Positions 1 to 9,130 are shown, numbered from the stretch's first letter. The stretch: DNA of 64,000 nt from CAVRAZ01 sp963719135 (GCA_963719135.1 CAVRAZ010000007.1:62001-126000); one strand, 5' to 3'. The notes: generated by a model not told the origin, from the sequence alone. Numbers and translations are program-made.

Positions 1-214
1 CTTCCAGCAGGACATCGCCCTTGTCCTCAGGCGGAATCAATTCCCAGATCAGTTCGCGCGGCCCGTGCGGCAGCGATTCGACCAGGTCGGCGGTCTCGGC
101 GGGATGCAGTCCGGTCAGGAGCCGCCGCACCTGTTCGGCGGTGCCGCTTTGCAGGGCCGCGGTCAGGGTTTCCAGGCGCTGTTGGGTGCTGTTCTTTTCG
201 GCTGAGTCAGCCAT
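1..214 (-). CDS. mgtE: Magnesium transporter MgtE, N-terminal fragment
   Basis: The reverse strand reads an open frame of 71 codons from an ATG at 214 and runs off the left edge, so only the N-terminus is visible. The fragment includes LHPAETADLVESLP and a following LIWELIPPE, which resemble the cytoplasmic N domain of MgtE-type magnesium channels (helical repeats before the CBS pair). The membrane part lies outside the window. mgtE often sits beside ptsI in proteobacteria of this type, which supports the call. Family assignment rests on a short stretch only. Confidence 0.7.
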   Translation of the reverse strand, partial: MADSAEKNSTQQRLETLTAALQSGTAEQVRRLLTGLHPAETADLVESLPHGPRELIWELIPPEDKGDVLLE

Positions 215-585
215 AACCGGGGCCTCGACACGAATCTTGCATCAGCCGAACAGTGTAACAGCCCCCGACAGGGGAAAGAATCGGCGCCCGGCCCGGGTCC
301 ATGGGAAAAGATGCAATTGCGTGTCTGCAGGGTGCGGCAGGGGTCGCAGCGGCACGTTCGCGCTGCGGGGTGTTCTGTTGCATCGCGCAGCGCGCGCAAG
401 ACGCGATGCCTGGCGGTATCGGCAGCCTGTCCTGGTGCACCGTATGGCTGTTGCGCACTGCCTGGATCGGCGGCATGTCGGGCTTGCCCGCGCCTGCGGG
501 TGTCCAGACAGGTGCGGCTTCATGATTGTCCGGCTTGCCGTCGCGTCCCTCGCGGTTGATCCTTGAATCGACTGCCGGCCGGGTC
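215..585. other. Intergenic region without a recognised gene
   Basis: About 370 bases between the ptsI stop and the mgtE start, both genes on the minus strand. Small overlapping frames exist on both strands but give Arg/Cys-rich, low-complexity translations typical of GC-rich shadow frames. I see no recognisable protein and no clear intrinsic terminator. It presumably holds the mgtE promoter. Confidence 0.5.
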
Positions 586-2319
586 CTATTGCCGGTTCAG
601 TTCTTCCAGCAGGCCCTCGATTTCCTCGTCGTTGTCGCTGGACAGGAGTTTGCGCACCAGCGGGGCCAGCGCTTCGATGCGTGTGTTGTTGATGACGCTT
701 TTGACCTCGAGCAGCCGCGTGGGCGGCACGCTGAAATCGGTCAGACCCATGCCCAGCAGCAGCCGCGTGTAGCGGGTATCGCCGGCCATCTCGCCGCACA
801 TGGAAACCGGCACGCCACTGTTCTTGCCGGCTTCGATCACCATCTGAATCAGGCGCAGCACGGCCGGGTGCAGCGGGTTGTACAGGTAGGTTACGGCTTC
901 GTCGACGCGGTCTATGGCCAGCGTGTACTGGATCAGATCGTTGGTGCCGATCGAGAGGAAATCCAGCCGGCGCGCGAACAGCTTGGCGTTGAGCGCCGCC
1001 GCCGGCACCTCGATCATGCCGCCGAGCGGCACATTCGGATCGAACGCCAGTCCCTCTTCGCGCAGTTCCCGCTTGATCTCGTCGATGAGCTTGAATATGA
1101 GGTCGAGTTCCCCGCCGATCGACAGCATGGGAATCATGATGCGTATCGGCCCCTTGCTCGATGCACGCAATATGGCACGCAGTTGGGGCCGAAACAGGTC
1201 CAGGTGTTGCAGGCAGAGCCGTATGGCGCGCAATCCCAGCGCCGGGTTGGTCGGCACGTGCGCCGACGACGGCAGCGTGATGAAGCACTTGTCCGCGCCC
1301 AGGTCCAGGGTGCGGATGGTCAGCGGGATGCCCTTCAGTGCGCGGATGACGGCGATATAGTTGTCGAGCTGTTCCTGTTCCTCCGGAATGTCGTCGCGGT
1401 TCAGGAACAGAAATTCGGTGCGGTACAGGCCGATGCCGTCCGCGCCGACCCGCCGCGCCGCGCGCACGTCCTCCTTCAGCTCGATATTGGCGTTGAGGCT
1501 GATGGGCTCGCCGTCCCGCGTGGTCGCCGGCAGATCGCGCAGGCGTTTCAAATCGGTGCGGCGGCGGTGCTCCCGGCGCTGAAGTTGACGGTATTGCTTG
1601 AGCGTCTCCGGGTCGGGGTCGGCGATGACCACGCCTTCCTCGCCATCGATCACCAGCGTGTCGCCGTCGTGGATCGCCGAGGTGAACTGCACGCCCACCA
1701 CGGCCGGAATGTCCAGACTGCGGGTGAGGATCGCAGTATGCGACAACGGGCCGCCCGACTCGGCCACGAATCCGGCGACGCCCTGGTGCTGGAACAGCGC
1801 GACTTCCTCCGGCGTCAGATCGTGCGCCACCACGATCGCGCCGGCGACGCGCGCATCGTCCCTGGCGGCATGGTTTTCCTGGCCGAGCAGGAACCGCATG
1901 ATGCGATTGATGACGTGATCGACGTCGTCCTTGCGCGTGCGCAGGTACGGGTCGTCCATCTGCTCGAACACGGCGACGAGTGCGTCGCGCTGGGATTTGA
2001 GCGCCCACTCCGCGTTGCAACGGTGAATCCTGATCAGTTCCTCGGGCCCGGTTTCCAGCATGCGGTCGTCGAGCATCAGGAGGTGGGCGTCGATGAATTC
2101 GGTGATATCGGCGCGCGTGGCTTTCGGAATACGGGTCCGGATCGAGCGCAGTTGTCTGCGCGCCGCTTGCACCGCCGCGCGGAAGCGCACGATTTCGGCC
2201 TCGATCGCGTTTTCCGGCAGATCGACGTGCGATATCTCGACGACGCTCTGGACGGTGCGGTAGACCGGCCCGATGGCCACGCCGCGCGAGACGCCGATGC
2301 CGGTGAATACGTTGTTCAT
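586..2319 (-). CDS. ptsI: Phosphoenolpyruvate-protein phosphotransferase, PTS enzyme I
   Basis: Encodes 577 residues, the usual length of enzyme I. It takes the phosphate of phosphoenolpyruvate on a histidine and passes it to HPr in the cytoplasm. The phosphorylated histidine is seen as His194 in GGPLSHTAI. The C-terminal TIM-barrel PEP-binding half follows, with LYRTEFLFL, RTLDLGADK and the active-site segment SMCGEMAGD. The start overlaps the HPr stop by four bases, so the two are translationally coupled. No sugar EIIBC permease is in the window, so it probably serves a regulatory PTS. Confidence 0.96.
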   Translation of the reverse strand: MNNVFTGIGVSRGVAIGPVYRTVQSVVEISHVDLPENAIEAEIVRFRAAVQAARRQLRSIRTRIPKATRADITEFIDAHLLMLDDRMLETGPEELIRIHRCNAEWALKSQRDALVAVFEQMDDPYLRTRKDDVDHVINRIMRFLLGQENHAARDDARVAGAIVVAHDLTPEEVALFQHQGVAGFVAESGGPLSHTAILTRSLDIPAVVGVQFTSAIHDGDTLVIDGEEGVVIADPDPETLKQYRQLQRREHRRRTDLKRLRDLPATTRDGEPISLNANIELKEDVRAARRVGADGIGLYRTEFLFLNRDDIPEEQEQLDNYIAVIRALKGIPLTIRTLDLGADKCFITLPSSAHVPTNPALGLRAIRLCLQHLDLFRPQLRAILRASSKGPIRIMIPMLSIGGELDLIFKLIDEIKRELREEGLAFDPNVPLGGMIEVPAAALNAKLFARRLDFLSIGTNDLIQYTLAIDRVDEAVTYLYNPLHPAVLRLIQMVIEAGKNSGVPVSMCGEMAGDTRYTRLLLGMGLTDFSVPPTRLLEVKSVINNTRIEALAPLVRKLLSSDNDEEIEGLLEELNRQ

Positions 2320-2585
2320 TCGTCCTCACCGAAGCGCGCGGCAATCAGCGCCGACAGTTGTTCGAGCGCCGAGCATTCGTCCTGCCCGTCGACGCACAGC
2401 TCCAGTTGCGTGCCCCTGGAGGCGGCCAGCATCATGACGCCCATGATGCTCTTGCCGTTGATCGTCTGTCCGTTCTTCGACAGATGCACCTCGCTGGCGA
2501 ACGAGGATGCGAGGGTGACGAACTTGGCCGCCGCACGGGCGTGCAGTCCGAGTTTGTTGACGATCAGTACGTTTCTGGTCTGCAT
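2316..2585 (-). CDS. ptsH: HPr phosphocarrier protein (NPr-like)
   Basis: An 89-residue HPr. The phosphocarrier histidine is His15 in KLGLHARAAAKF, and the regulatory serine region is present as GKSIMGVMMLA, the site that HPr kinase would modify. It lies two bases downstream of the EIIA-Man gene and overlaps ptsI by four bases, so ptsI, HPr, EIIA and rapZ form one transcription unit. In this context it would carry phosphate from enzyme I to PtsN and to the mannose-type EIIA. The name ptsH versus npr is a matter of convention here. Confidence 0.95.
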   Translation of the reverse strand: MQTRNVLIVNKLGLHARAAAKFVTLASSFASEVHLSKNGQTINGKSIMGVMMLAASRGTQLELCVDGQDECSALEQLSALIAARFGEDE

Positions 2586-2587
2586 GA

Positions 2588-2983
2588 TCAGGGCCCGGCG
2601 CTACAGGACTGGACGCCATCCCTGCCGCCGGAGACCGCCTTGGCTTCCAACTCCTCCAGCGGCAGTCTGGGGTAGTTGAGGACGCGCAGCAACATCGGCA
2701 GATTGAGCCCGGACACGACGCGCACCCGGTCCTCGCGGCGCAGCCGGCAGGCGATATTGCAGGGGGTGGCGCCGAACACGTCGGTCAGCACCAGCACCCC
2801 GGCGCCGGCATCCAGCGCGGCGACGGCGCTCTGCGCTTCGTTCAGCACACGGTCGGGATCGCAGCCCGTCGGCGCCGACAGGACACGGGCGTTGACCGGA
2901 CAGGCGCCGACCACGCTGACGGCGGTGCGCAGGAGCGCGTCGCCAACGTCGTCGTGCGTGATCAGCAGGACACCGACGTTCAT
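2588..2983 (-). CDS. PTS EIIA component, mannose/fructose family
   Basis: A 131-residue stand-alone EIIA of the mannose family. The N-terminal strand-loop MNVGVLLITHDDVG places the phosphorylated histidine at His10, followed by a conserved LVLTDVFGATPCN loop. The open frame extends upstream to 3139, but the ATG at 2983 gives the family N-terminus and overlaps the rapZ stop by four bases. There is no EIIB, C or D nearby. Such orphan EIIA proteins occur with HprK and PtsN in many proteobacteria and are thought to be regulatory; the target here is unknown. Confidence 0.9.
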   Translation of the reverse strand: MNVGVLLITHDDVGDALLRTAVSVVGACPVNARVLSAPTGCDPDRVLNEAQSAVAALDAGAGVLVLTDVFGATPCNIACRLRREDRVRVVSGLNLPMLLRVLNYPRLPLEELEAKAVSGGRDGVQSCSAGP

Positions 2984-3834
2984 TCCAGCTCCCGATGGCG
3001 AACCGTGACGTTCGCGTAGTGCGCAACAAAGCGCGTCCCGAGCTGTTCGGCCAGATAGACCGAACGGTGCAGTCCGCCGGTGCAGCCGATCGCGACGGTG
3101 AGATAACTGCGGTTCTCGCGTTCGAACACGGGCAGCCACCCAAGCAGGAAATCCTGAATCTGCCGCAACATACGGTCGACCTCGGATTTGTCGTTGAGAA
3201 AGTCTATCACCGGCCGATCGCGGCCGGTCAGGCCGCGCAGATGCATGTCCCAGTGCGGATTCGGCAGGCAGCGCGCATCGAACACGAAGTCGGCATGGCG
3301 CGGAATGCCGCGCTTGAAGCCGAACGACTCGAACATCAGCGACAGCCCGTCGGCCGGCCGTGCGTCGACCCGCGCGCGCACCAGCTCGCGCAACTGGTGA
3401 ACATTGGTGCCGGTCGTATCGATCACCAGATCGGCTTGCGCGGCGATCGGTTCCAGCAGCGATTTTTCGATGGCGATCGCCTCCGTCAACGGCAGGTTCC
3501 TGCGGCTGAGCGGGTGCTTGCGGCGCGTTTCGCTGTAGCGGCGGATGAGGGTGTCGGTGTCGCAGCTCAGGTACAGGATCTCATGGTGAACGCCGCGTTC
3601 GCGCAGCGCGTCCAGCACCTCGCTGAAGTGCGCCAGTTGCGCGGGCAGATTGCGCACGTCGATGCCCACCGCGGACCGCTCCACCGGCGGCTGCGCCTGC
3701 TGCAGGTCCAGCGCGAAACGCTGCAGCAGATTCACCGGCAGATTGTCGATGCAGTAATAGCCGAGGTCTTCCAGCGTATTGAGCGCGACCGATTTGCCGG
3801 AGCCCGACAGCCCGCTGACGATCACCCGCTTCAT
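2980..3834 (-). CDS. rapZ: RNase adapter protein RapZ (P-loop nucleotide-binding)
   Basis: 284 residues, the normal RapZ length. The Walker A motif GLSGSGKS is at residues 8-15, right after the start, and GIDVRNL and the C-terminal IGCTGGLHRSV signature are present. In enterobacteria RapZ guides RNase E to the small RNA GlmZ and senses glucosamine-6-phosphate; the family also binds nucleotides. It sits between hprK and the EIIA/HPr/ptsI genes, a widespread arrangement linking RapZ to the regulatory PTS. GlmZ itself is not visible, so the RNA target here is unknown. Confidence 0.95.
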   Translation of the reverse strand: MKRVIVSGLSGSGKSVALNTLEDLGYYCIDNLPVNLLQRFALDLQQAQPPVERSAVGIDVRNLPAQLAHFSEVLDALRERGVHHEILYLSCDTDTLIRRYSETRRKHPLSRRNLPLTEAIAIEKSLLEPIAAQADLVIDTTGTNVHQLRELVRARVDARPADGLSLMFESFGFKRGIPRHADFVFDARCLPNPHWDMHLRGLTGRDRPVIDFLNDKSEVDRMLRQIQDFLLGWLPVFERENRSYLTVAIGCTGGLHRSVYLAEQLGTRFVAHYANVTVRHRELE

Positions 3835-3983
3835 GGGCGGCCGGCCTTGCCGGATACGCGGAAAGGGTGCGGGGCGGGGTGGTGCATGCGACGGATTGTC
3901 CGGTTGCCGGCGCCGGGTGGCGGGCCTGGTTGTGGCGTATCGTAAGATTATGCGTTCAAACCCGTAAGTCTAGCGCCAATTCG

Positions 3984-4922
3984 CTATTTGTCCATAAACT
4001 GCGCCTGGCGCTCCATGAAGCGCTGCGCCGAGTCCAGCCCGCGCAGGTGGAGCAGGTGGCTGCGGGCGGCAGCCTCGGCCAGAACGGCCAGGTTGCGGCC
4101 GGGCGCGACCGGCAGCGTGATTTCCGGCACCTCGACGCCCAGTATGGTGCGCCGGCTGCGATTGCCGTGCAGCCGGTCGATGCAGCGGATTTCCTCGTCG
4201 GTCATCGGTGCCAGCGACAGGATCAGCCCCAGGTTGCGGCTGTGCTTGATGGCGCTGTCGCCGAACATGGCGCGGACGTCGAGCAGGCCGAGTCCGCGCA
4301 CTTCGAGAAAATCGCGCAGCACCTCCGGGCACCGGCCGTTGAGTACGTCCGGCGAGGTCCGCACGAACACCGGCGCGTCGTCGGCCACCAGCCGGTGGCC
4401 GCGGGCGATGAGTTCCAGTGCCAGTTCGCTCTTGCCCACGCTCGCCGCGCCGGTGATCAGCACCCCCAGACCGAATACTTCGAGCAGCACGCCGTGCAGC
4501 GTCGTCCTCTCCGCGAACAGGTTGGTCAGGTAATACTGGACGTAATTGAGCAGTCGCTGGGTGGAGACGGGCGACAGAAAGACGGGCGTGCCGGTGGCCG
4601 CCGCGCGCTGCCGCACGTCGTCCGGCGTCGGCAGCGCATCGCCGATCAGAATCAGATCGGTGATGCCGGAAAACAGTTGCTCGACGAGGCGGCGCCTGCC
4701 TCCCGGATCCAGTTGCTCCAGATAAGCGGCTTCGGTGGTGCCGAGGACCTGGACCCGGGCGGGATGTATCAGATTGAGATGGCCGGCCAGCGATTGTTCG
4801 CTGTGCTCGGCGCCGCCCGATTCGATGCAGCGGCTGTCGCCGCGCCGGCCGCCTTCCCAGTGAAGCTGAAGCTTTTCGTGCAGCGCGTCGAACAGGGCAC
4901 CGACCGAGGCGTCGCCGGTCAT
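3984..4922 (-). CDS. hprK: HPr kinase/phosphorylase
   Basis: 312 residues from the ATG at 4922, which overlaps the ptsN stop by four bases; the open frame reads further upstream but only as a shadow of ptsN. The Walker A motif GAASVGKS is at residues 158-165, with the conserved TTLHG histidine (His143) before it. The family signature GVEVPEITLPVAPGRN lies near the C-terminus. The enzyme phosphorylates and dephosphorylates the HPr regulatory serine. It is standard in Firmicutes and present in a subset of proteobacteria, usually beside ptsN and rapZ as here. Confidence 0.95.
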   Translation of the reverse strand: MTGDASVGALFDALHEKLQLHWEGGRRGDSRCIESGGAEHSEQSLAGHLNLIHPARVQVLGTTEAAYLEQLDPGGRRRLVEQLFSGITDLILIGDALPTPDDVRQRAAATGTPVFLSPVSTQRLLNYVQYYLTNLFAERTTLHGVLLEVFGLGVLITGAASVGKSELALELIARGHRLVADDAPVFVRTSPDVLNGRCPEVLRDFLEVRGLGLLDVRAMFGDSAIKHSRNLGLILSLAPMTDEEIRCIDRLHGNRSRRTILGVEVPEITLPVAPGRNLAVLAEAAARSHLLHLRGLDSAQRFMERQAQFMDK

Positions 4923-5389
4923 GCCGACATCGATTGCTGATCCTGCGGTCGGAACAGGGCCGCGCAGGCGTCGCTGTCTTCGGCGGCGCGCAGTTTCTCG
5001 CAAAATGCGGGCTGGCTGAAGCGTTCGGCGAGCTGCGCGAGTATCTGCAGGTGTTCGTCGGTCGACTCGGCCGGCACCAGCAGGGCGAACAGCAGGTCGA
5101 CCGGCTGGTTGTCGATGGCGTCGAATTCGATCCCTTCGGTCAACGTCAGGAGCGCGCCAAGCGGCTGGCTGATGCCCTGAATACGGCCGTGCGGCAGGGC
5201 GACGCCCCTGCCGAGGCCGGTGCTGCCCAGCCGTTCGCGACCGATCAAACTGTCGAATATCTCGCCCTCGGTCAGGTCGGGCGTGGCGTCGGCCAGCAGC
5301 TTCGACAACACCTCCAGGCTGCGTTTCTTGCTCGTGCAATTTTCCCGACAGGCGATCCGCGCAGGGTGAACCAGTTTGCTGATGAGCAT
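4919..5389 (-). CDS. ptsN: PTS IIA-like nitrogen regulatory protein PtsN
   Basis: 156 residues of the EIIA-Ntr family. The phosphorylated histidine is His67 in GLGRGVALPHGR. PtsN receives phosphate from HPr and controls potassium transport, nitrogen metabolism and envelope stress in the species studied. It lies 36 bases downstream of hpf and is coupled by a four-base overlap to hprK, keeping the rpoN-hpf-ptsN order found across proteobacteria. Confidence 0.96.
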   Translation of the reverse strand: MLISKLVHPARIACRENCTSKKRSLEVLSKLLADATPDLTEGEIFDSLIGRERLGSTGLGRGVALPHGRIQGISQPLGALLTLTEGIEFDAIDNQPVDLLFALLVPAESTDEHLQILAQLAERFSQPAFCEKLRAAEDSDACAALFRPQDQQSMSA

Positions 5390-5425
5390 CGGTAATTAAC
5401 GCCGGAATTTAGGTTGTACGTGGAC

Positions 5426-5749
5426 TTACAGCGACTGGTTCTTGATCGAACCTTCGCCGCGATGGTGATCGGTCATCTTTTCCTTGTACTTCTTCAATTG
5501 GCGATCGAGTTTGTCGGCCAGCCCGTCGATGGCCGCATACATGTCTTCCTCGGTATTGTCGGCGAAGATCTTGCCGCCGGACACGTGCAGGGTCGCCTCG
5601 GCCTTGTGGCGCAGCTTCTCCACGCTGAGCACCACATGCACGTCGGTCACGTGGTCGAAATGGCGTTCCAGTCGCTCGAACTTGTCGCCGACATAGTTGC
5701 GCAGCGGTTCCGTGATGTCGATGTGGTGCCCGGTCAGGTCGATCTGCAT
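5426..5749 (-). CDS. hpf: Ribosome hibernation promoting factor, short form
   Basis: 107 residues of the HPF/YfiA family (MQIDLTGHHIDITEPL at the N-terminus). It lacks the C-terminal dimerisation domain of long HPF, so it should work with RMF-like factors to form inactive 100S ribosomes. The ATG at 5749 was chosen over the upstream in-frame start because a strong ribosome binding site (AAGGAGAA) ends about 8 bases before it. It lies 28 bases downstream of rpoN. Confidence 0.95.
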   Translation of the reverse strand: MQIDLTGHHIDITEPLRNYVGDKFERLERHFDHVTDVHVVLSVEKLRHKAEATLHVSGGKIFADNTEEDMYAAIDGLADKLDRQLKKYKEKMTDHHRGEGSIKNQSL

Positions 5750-5777
5750 ATTGTTCTCCTTGGTTTGCGCTTCCGTC

Positions 5778-7250
5778 TCAGGAAAGTCGCTTGCGTTCAT
5801 TGGAAGGCGGAATTGACATCGCCTCTCGGTACTTGGCGATCGTGCGTCTCGCCACGTTGACACCCTGATCGGCCAGCAGGCTGGCGATCTTGCTGTCGCT
5901 CAGCGGTCTGACCGGATTCTCCGCACCGACCAGTTTCTTGATCATCGCCCGGATCGCGGTGGCGGAGCACTCGCCGCCGTCCGCAGTGCCGACGTGGCTG
6001 GAGAAGAAATACTTGAACTCGAAAATGCCGCGCGGTGTGTGCATGTACTTCTGGGTGGTGACGCGCGAGATGGTCGATTCGTGCATCTCGACAGTCTCGG
6101 CGATGTCGCGCAATACCAGCGGCTTCATCGCTTCATCGCCGTGTTCGAAGAAATTGCGCTGCCGCTCGACGATGCACGCGGCGACCTTGAGCAGGGTTTC
6201 GTGGCGGCTCTGGAGGCTTTTGAGGAACCAGCGCGCTTCCTGGAGGTGATTGCGCAGATAGTTGTTGTCATCGCTGTTGTCGGCGCGCCGCACCAGGCTG
6301 GCGTAATGACCGTTGATCCGCAATTTCGGTGCCGCTTCGGCGTTGAGCTCCACGACCCACTTGTCCTTGCGTTTGCGCACAAACACATCGGGGGTTACAT
6401 ATTGCGGCGTAGACTTGGTGATTTGCGAGCCCGGGCGCGGATTTAGCGACTGAACCAGGGCCAGCACCCGCTGGAGTTCGAATTCGTCCAGCTTCATGCG
6501 CCGTATGATCTGAGTATAGTCCCGATTTCCCAGCAGATTGATGTGCTCCTCGACCAGTTGCCGTGCCTCGGCCAGCCAGGGCGTGTCCGGCGGTATCTGG
6601 TTGAGCTGGATCAAAAGACACTCGCGCGGGTCGCGCGCGGCGACGCCGACCGGATCGAAGTGCTGGATGCGGTGCAGCACGGCCTGGATCTCCTCGATAC
6701 CGACCTCCAGTTCCGCCGGCAGGTCCAGGTCCGCGTGAATTTCCTCCAGCGAACCGGTCAGATAGCCGTCGTCGTTGACGGCGTCGATGATCGCCTCGGC
6801 GATCAGGCGGTCGATATCGCTGAGCGGGGTCAGGTCGAGCTGCCACTGCAGATGTTCGTGCAGGCTCTCGTTGCCGCCGCTCTGCGACTCCAGAAAATCG
6901 CGCCCTTCGCTGTCGGCGCCCGACCCGCTGTACGTCGTAGTGCCAAGGTCGAAGCTATCTTCCCACAGGGTGTCGACCGGCAGCTCGTCGGGGATGGTGT
7001 CGGCGCCGCCGGCCTCCGTGACGGTTTCGACTTTCGCGGGTTCGGCGGGAGCGCTTTCCGGCGCCATATCCAGCGCTTCGGCCTCGCCGGGCGAATCCTC
7101 CTCGCGCTCCAGCATGAGGTTGGAATCCAGCACCGTCTGAATTTCCATCTGGAGTTCCAGGGTCGACAATTGCAGCAGCCGGATTGCCTGCTGCAACTGG
7201 GGGGTCATGGTGAGCTGCTGACCAAGCCGTAGCTGGATTGATTGCTTCAT
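5778..7250 (-). CDS. rpoN: RNA polymerase sigma-54 factor
   Basis: 490 residues. The N-terminal activator-interacting region starts MKQSIQLRLGQQLTMTPQLQQAIRLL-like and is Gln/Leu rich. An acidic linker follows (residues roughly 55-115). The core-binding and DNA-binding regions come next, ending in the RpoN box ARRTIAKYREA near the C-terminus. It directs transcription from -24/-12 promoters with enhancer-binding ATPases. Ninety-eight bases separate it from lptB, so it may have its own promoter. Confidence 0.97.
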   Translation of the reverse strand: MKQSIQLRLGQQLTMTPQLQQAIRLLQLSTLELQMEIQTVLDSNLMLEREEDSPGEAEALDMAPESAPAEPAKVETVTEAGGADTIPDELPVDTLWEDSFDLGTTTYSGSGADSEGRDFLESQSGGNESLHEHLQWQLDLTPLSDIDRLIAEAIIDAVNDDGYLTGSLEEIHADLDLPAELEVGIEEIQAVLHRIQHFDPVGVAARDPRECLLIQLNQIPPDTPWLAEARQLVEEHINLLGNRDYTQIIRRMKLDEFELQRVLALVQSLNPRPGSQITKSTPQYVTPDVFVRKRKDKWVVELNAEAAPKLRINGHYASLVRRADNSDDNNYLRNHLQEARWFLKSLQSRHETLLKVAACIVERQRNFFEHGDEAMKPLVLRDIAETVEMHESTISRVTTQKYMHTPRGIFEFKYFFSSHVGTADGGECSATAIRAMIKKLVGAENPVRPLSDSKIASLLADQGVNVARRTIAKYREAMSIPPSNERKRLS

Positions 7251-7348
7251 GGGTTGATGGCGTTCTCCACTTGCGCCGGCGGCCGCGCCTGGGGCGGCCT
7301 TTGAACCCCTATTCTACAGTGCATTTTCTATGCCAGTGAAGTCTTGAT

Positions 7349-8074
7349 TTACATCCGGAATTGGTCTCCAAGATAGACTTCCCGCACCTTGCGGTTTTCC
7401 AGGATGGCCGAGGGCGGGCCCTCGGCGAGGGTGGTGCCCCCACCCATAATGTAGGCGCGGTTGCAGATTCCCAGTGTCTCGCGCACGTTGTGGTCGGTGA
7501 TCAATACGCCGATGTCGCGCTCGGACAAATGCCGGATGATCGACTGAATGTCGATCACCGATATGGGGTCGACGCCGGCAAAAGGCTCATCGAGCAGCAT
7601 GAACTGGGGATCCATGGCGAGGGCGCGGGCGATTTCGACGCGCCGCCGCTCGCCGCCCGAGAGGCTCATGCCCTGCTGGTCGCGCAGATGGCTGATGTGC
7701 AGTTCGTGCAGCAGCGATTCCATCCGGTCGCCGCGTTCCCGGCGGCTCAGGTTCTTGCGCAGTTCCAGGACCGCCAGCAGGTTGTCGGCCACGGACAGCT
7801 TGCGGAACACCGACGCCTCCTGGGGGAGGTAGCCGAGTCCGCGCCGGGCGCGGGCGTGCATCGGGTCGCGCGTGACGTCCTGGCCGGCCAGCAGGACTGA
7901 CCCGCCGTCGCAGGGAATCAGGCCGACGATCATGTAGAAACAGGTGGTCTTGCCGGCGCCGTTGGGCCCCAGCAGCCCGACCACCTCGCCGCTGTCGACG
8001 TGGAGCGACACCGACGCGACCACCTGGCGTTTTCCGTAACGCTTGCTGAGTTCGATGGCTTCGAGCCGGCTCAT
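7349..8074 (-). CDS. lptB: LPS export ABC transporter ATP-binding protein LptB
   Basis: 241 residues with all ABC ATPase motifs: Walker A GPNGAGKTT (residues 36-44), signature LSGGERRR, Walker B FMLLDEPFAG and switch histidine ITDHNV. LptB drives extraction of lipopolysaccharide from the inner membrane with LptF and LptG, which are not in the window. It overlaps the lptA stop by four bases. Confidence 0.97.
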   Translation of the reverse strand: MSRLEAIELSKRYGKRQVVASVSLHVDSGEVVGLLGPNGAGKTTCFYMIVGLIPCDGGSVLLAGQDVTRDPMHARARRGLGYLPQEASVFRKLSVADNLLAVLELRKNLSRRERGDRMESLLHELHISHLRDQQGMSLSGGERRRVEIARALAMDPQFMLLDEPFAGVDPISVIDIQSIIRHLSERDIGVLITDHNVRETLGICNRAYIMGGGTTLAEGPPSAILENRKVREVYLGDQFRM

Positions 8075-8586
8075 TTTTCGGTCGGGGTCTTCTTGTTTTT
8101 CGGTTGCAGGGTGATGCGCACCCGCCGGTCGGGTTTGCTGCCGCCGTCGGCGCTCACCTGGTTCTTGGCGATGTCGTAGATAATCCGCTCGCCCGACAGC
8201 GTGTCGCCGTTCTGTTCGACGCGCGCATCATTCTCCAGGGTGACCTTCTCCGGATCCGTGTAGTATTCCATATGCCGCGCGCTGGCGTTGACGTCCTGGG
8301 TCTTGCCGTCCGGCCGCTGTTTGTAGGTGGCGGGCGAGCCGTCCACCAGAACCCGGTTCACCCGGTCGTTTTCCATGTGGACGGTCAGCTTGTCGCCGGT
8401 CAGCTCCATGGTGCCCTGCACGATCCTGACATTGCCCTGGTAGGTGCTGACACCGCTGCGGTCGTCGAGTTCGGCGCTGTCGGCCTCGATCACCATCGGC
8501 TGATCGCTGTCCGTGGACAGGCCCCAGGCGACGACCGGCAGCGCGGACAGCAGCACCGCCGCCCATTTAATCAGTCTGTCGTTCAT
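8071..8586 (-). CDS. lptA: LPS transport periplasmic protein LptA
   Basis: 171 residues with an N-terminal signal peptide (WAAVLLSALPVVAWG) followed by an OstA/LptA jelly-roll domain beginning QPMVIEADSAELDDRSG. LptA forms the periplasmic bridge that carries LPS to the outer membrane. It overlaps lptC by 20 bases and lptB by four. The C-terminus is basic and Lys-rich. Confidence 0.94.
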   Translation of the reverse strand: MNDRLIKWAAVLLSALPVVAWGLSTDSDQPMVIEADSAELDDRSGVSTYQGNVRIVQGTMELTGDKLTVHMENDRVNRVLVDGSPATYKQRPDGKTQDVNASARHMEYYTDPEKVTLENDARVEQNGDTLSGERIIYDIAKNQVSADGGSKPDRRVRITLQPKNKKTPTEK

Positions 8587-9130
8587 GCGCTCCGCGTACC
8601 TGTTTCAGCAGCCGCAGGCGGCCGGAGGCAAGGTCGGCCTCCAGCCCCAGCCCGTCGATGTCGCCGTGCCGGGAATGAAGGTGCACCGGGCGGTCGGACC
8701 AGGCCTGCTTCAGCACCGGATCGAGCGCCAGATGTTCCGTCTGCAGCCGGAGCGCACCGGCGCCGGCGCCTGGACGGGCAGCCGCCTCGACCCGTCCGTC
8801 GAATTCGATGCGCTTGCCCGGCGTCGGCACGGACGCGGTTGCGGCCGTGACGTCCCAGACTTCACCGGCCTCGGTGCCGATCCGCAGCGCCGGCCGGGCC
8901 AGCAGGGCGCTGTCCGCAGCGCCGGTATAGTCGAGGCGCTCGGCGGTGAGTTCTTCCGCGACGCGCCCGGTCACGTCCCAACGGGTCAGGTGCGGCGCTT
9001 GGATCCGCTGCCCGCCCAACCTGGCGCCGGCGGCGCCGCCGGCCGCCGCCAGGTGGTCCGGCGCCGGCCGCAGCGCGGCGGCCGCGGCCAGCAGACAACC
9101 GATCATCAGCAGATACTGCTCGGCGATCAC
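8567..9130 (-). CDS. lptC: LPS export protein LptC
   Basis: 187 residues if it starts at the GTG at 9130, which overlaps the kdsC stop in a GTGA pattern; an ATG eight codons later is the alternative. A single hydrophobic Ala/Leu-rich membrane anchor (residues about 6-24) precedes a periplasmic LptC/OstA-like domain. LptC passes LPS from LptBFG to LptA. The family is weakly conserved, so the call rests on size, anchor and position between kdsC and lptA. Confidence 0.88.
   Translation of the reverse strand: MIAEQYLLMIGCLLAAAAALRPAPDHLAAAGGAAGARLGGQRIQAPHLTRWDVTGRVAEELTAERLDYTGAADSALLARPALRIGTEAGEVWDVTAATASVPTPGKRIEFDGRVEAAARPGAGAGALRLQTEHLALDPVLKQAWSDRPVHLHSRHGDIDGLGLEADLASGRLRLLKQVRGAHERQTD

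Noticed and set aside
242..2344. A 700-codon open frame on the minus strand covering ptsI
   Set aside because: It is a shadow of ptsI: Arg/Pro/His-rich translation with no motif, while ptsI in the other frame is fully conserved.
526..2679. A 717-codon plus-strand frame opposite ptsI and HPr
   Set aside because: Antisense shadow typical of GC-rich genes; no family features.
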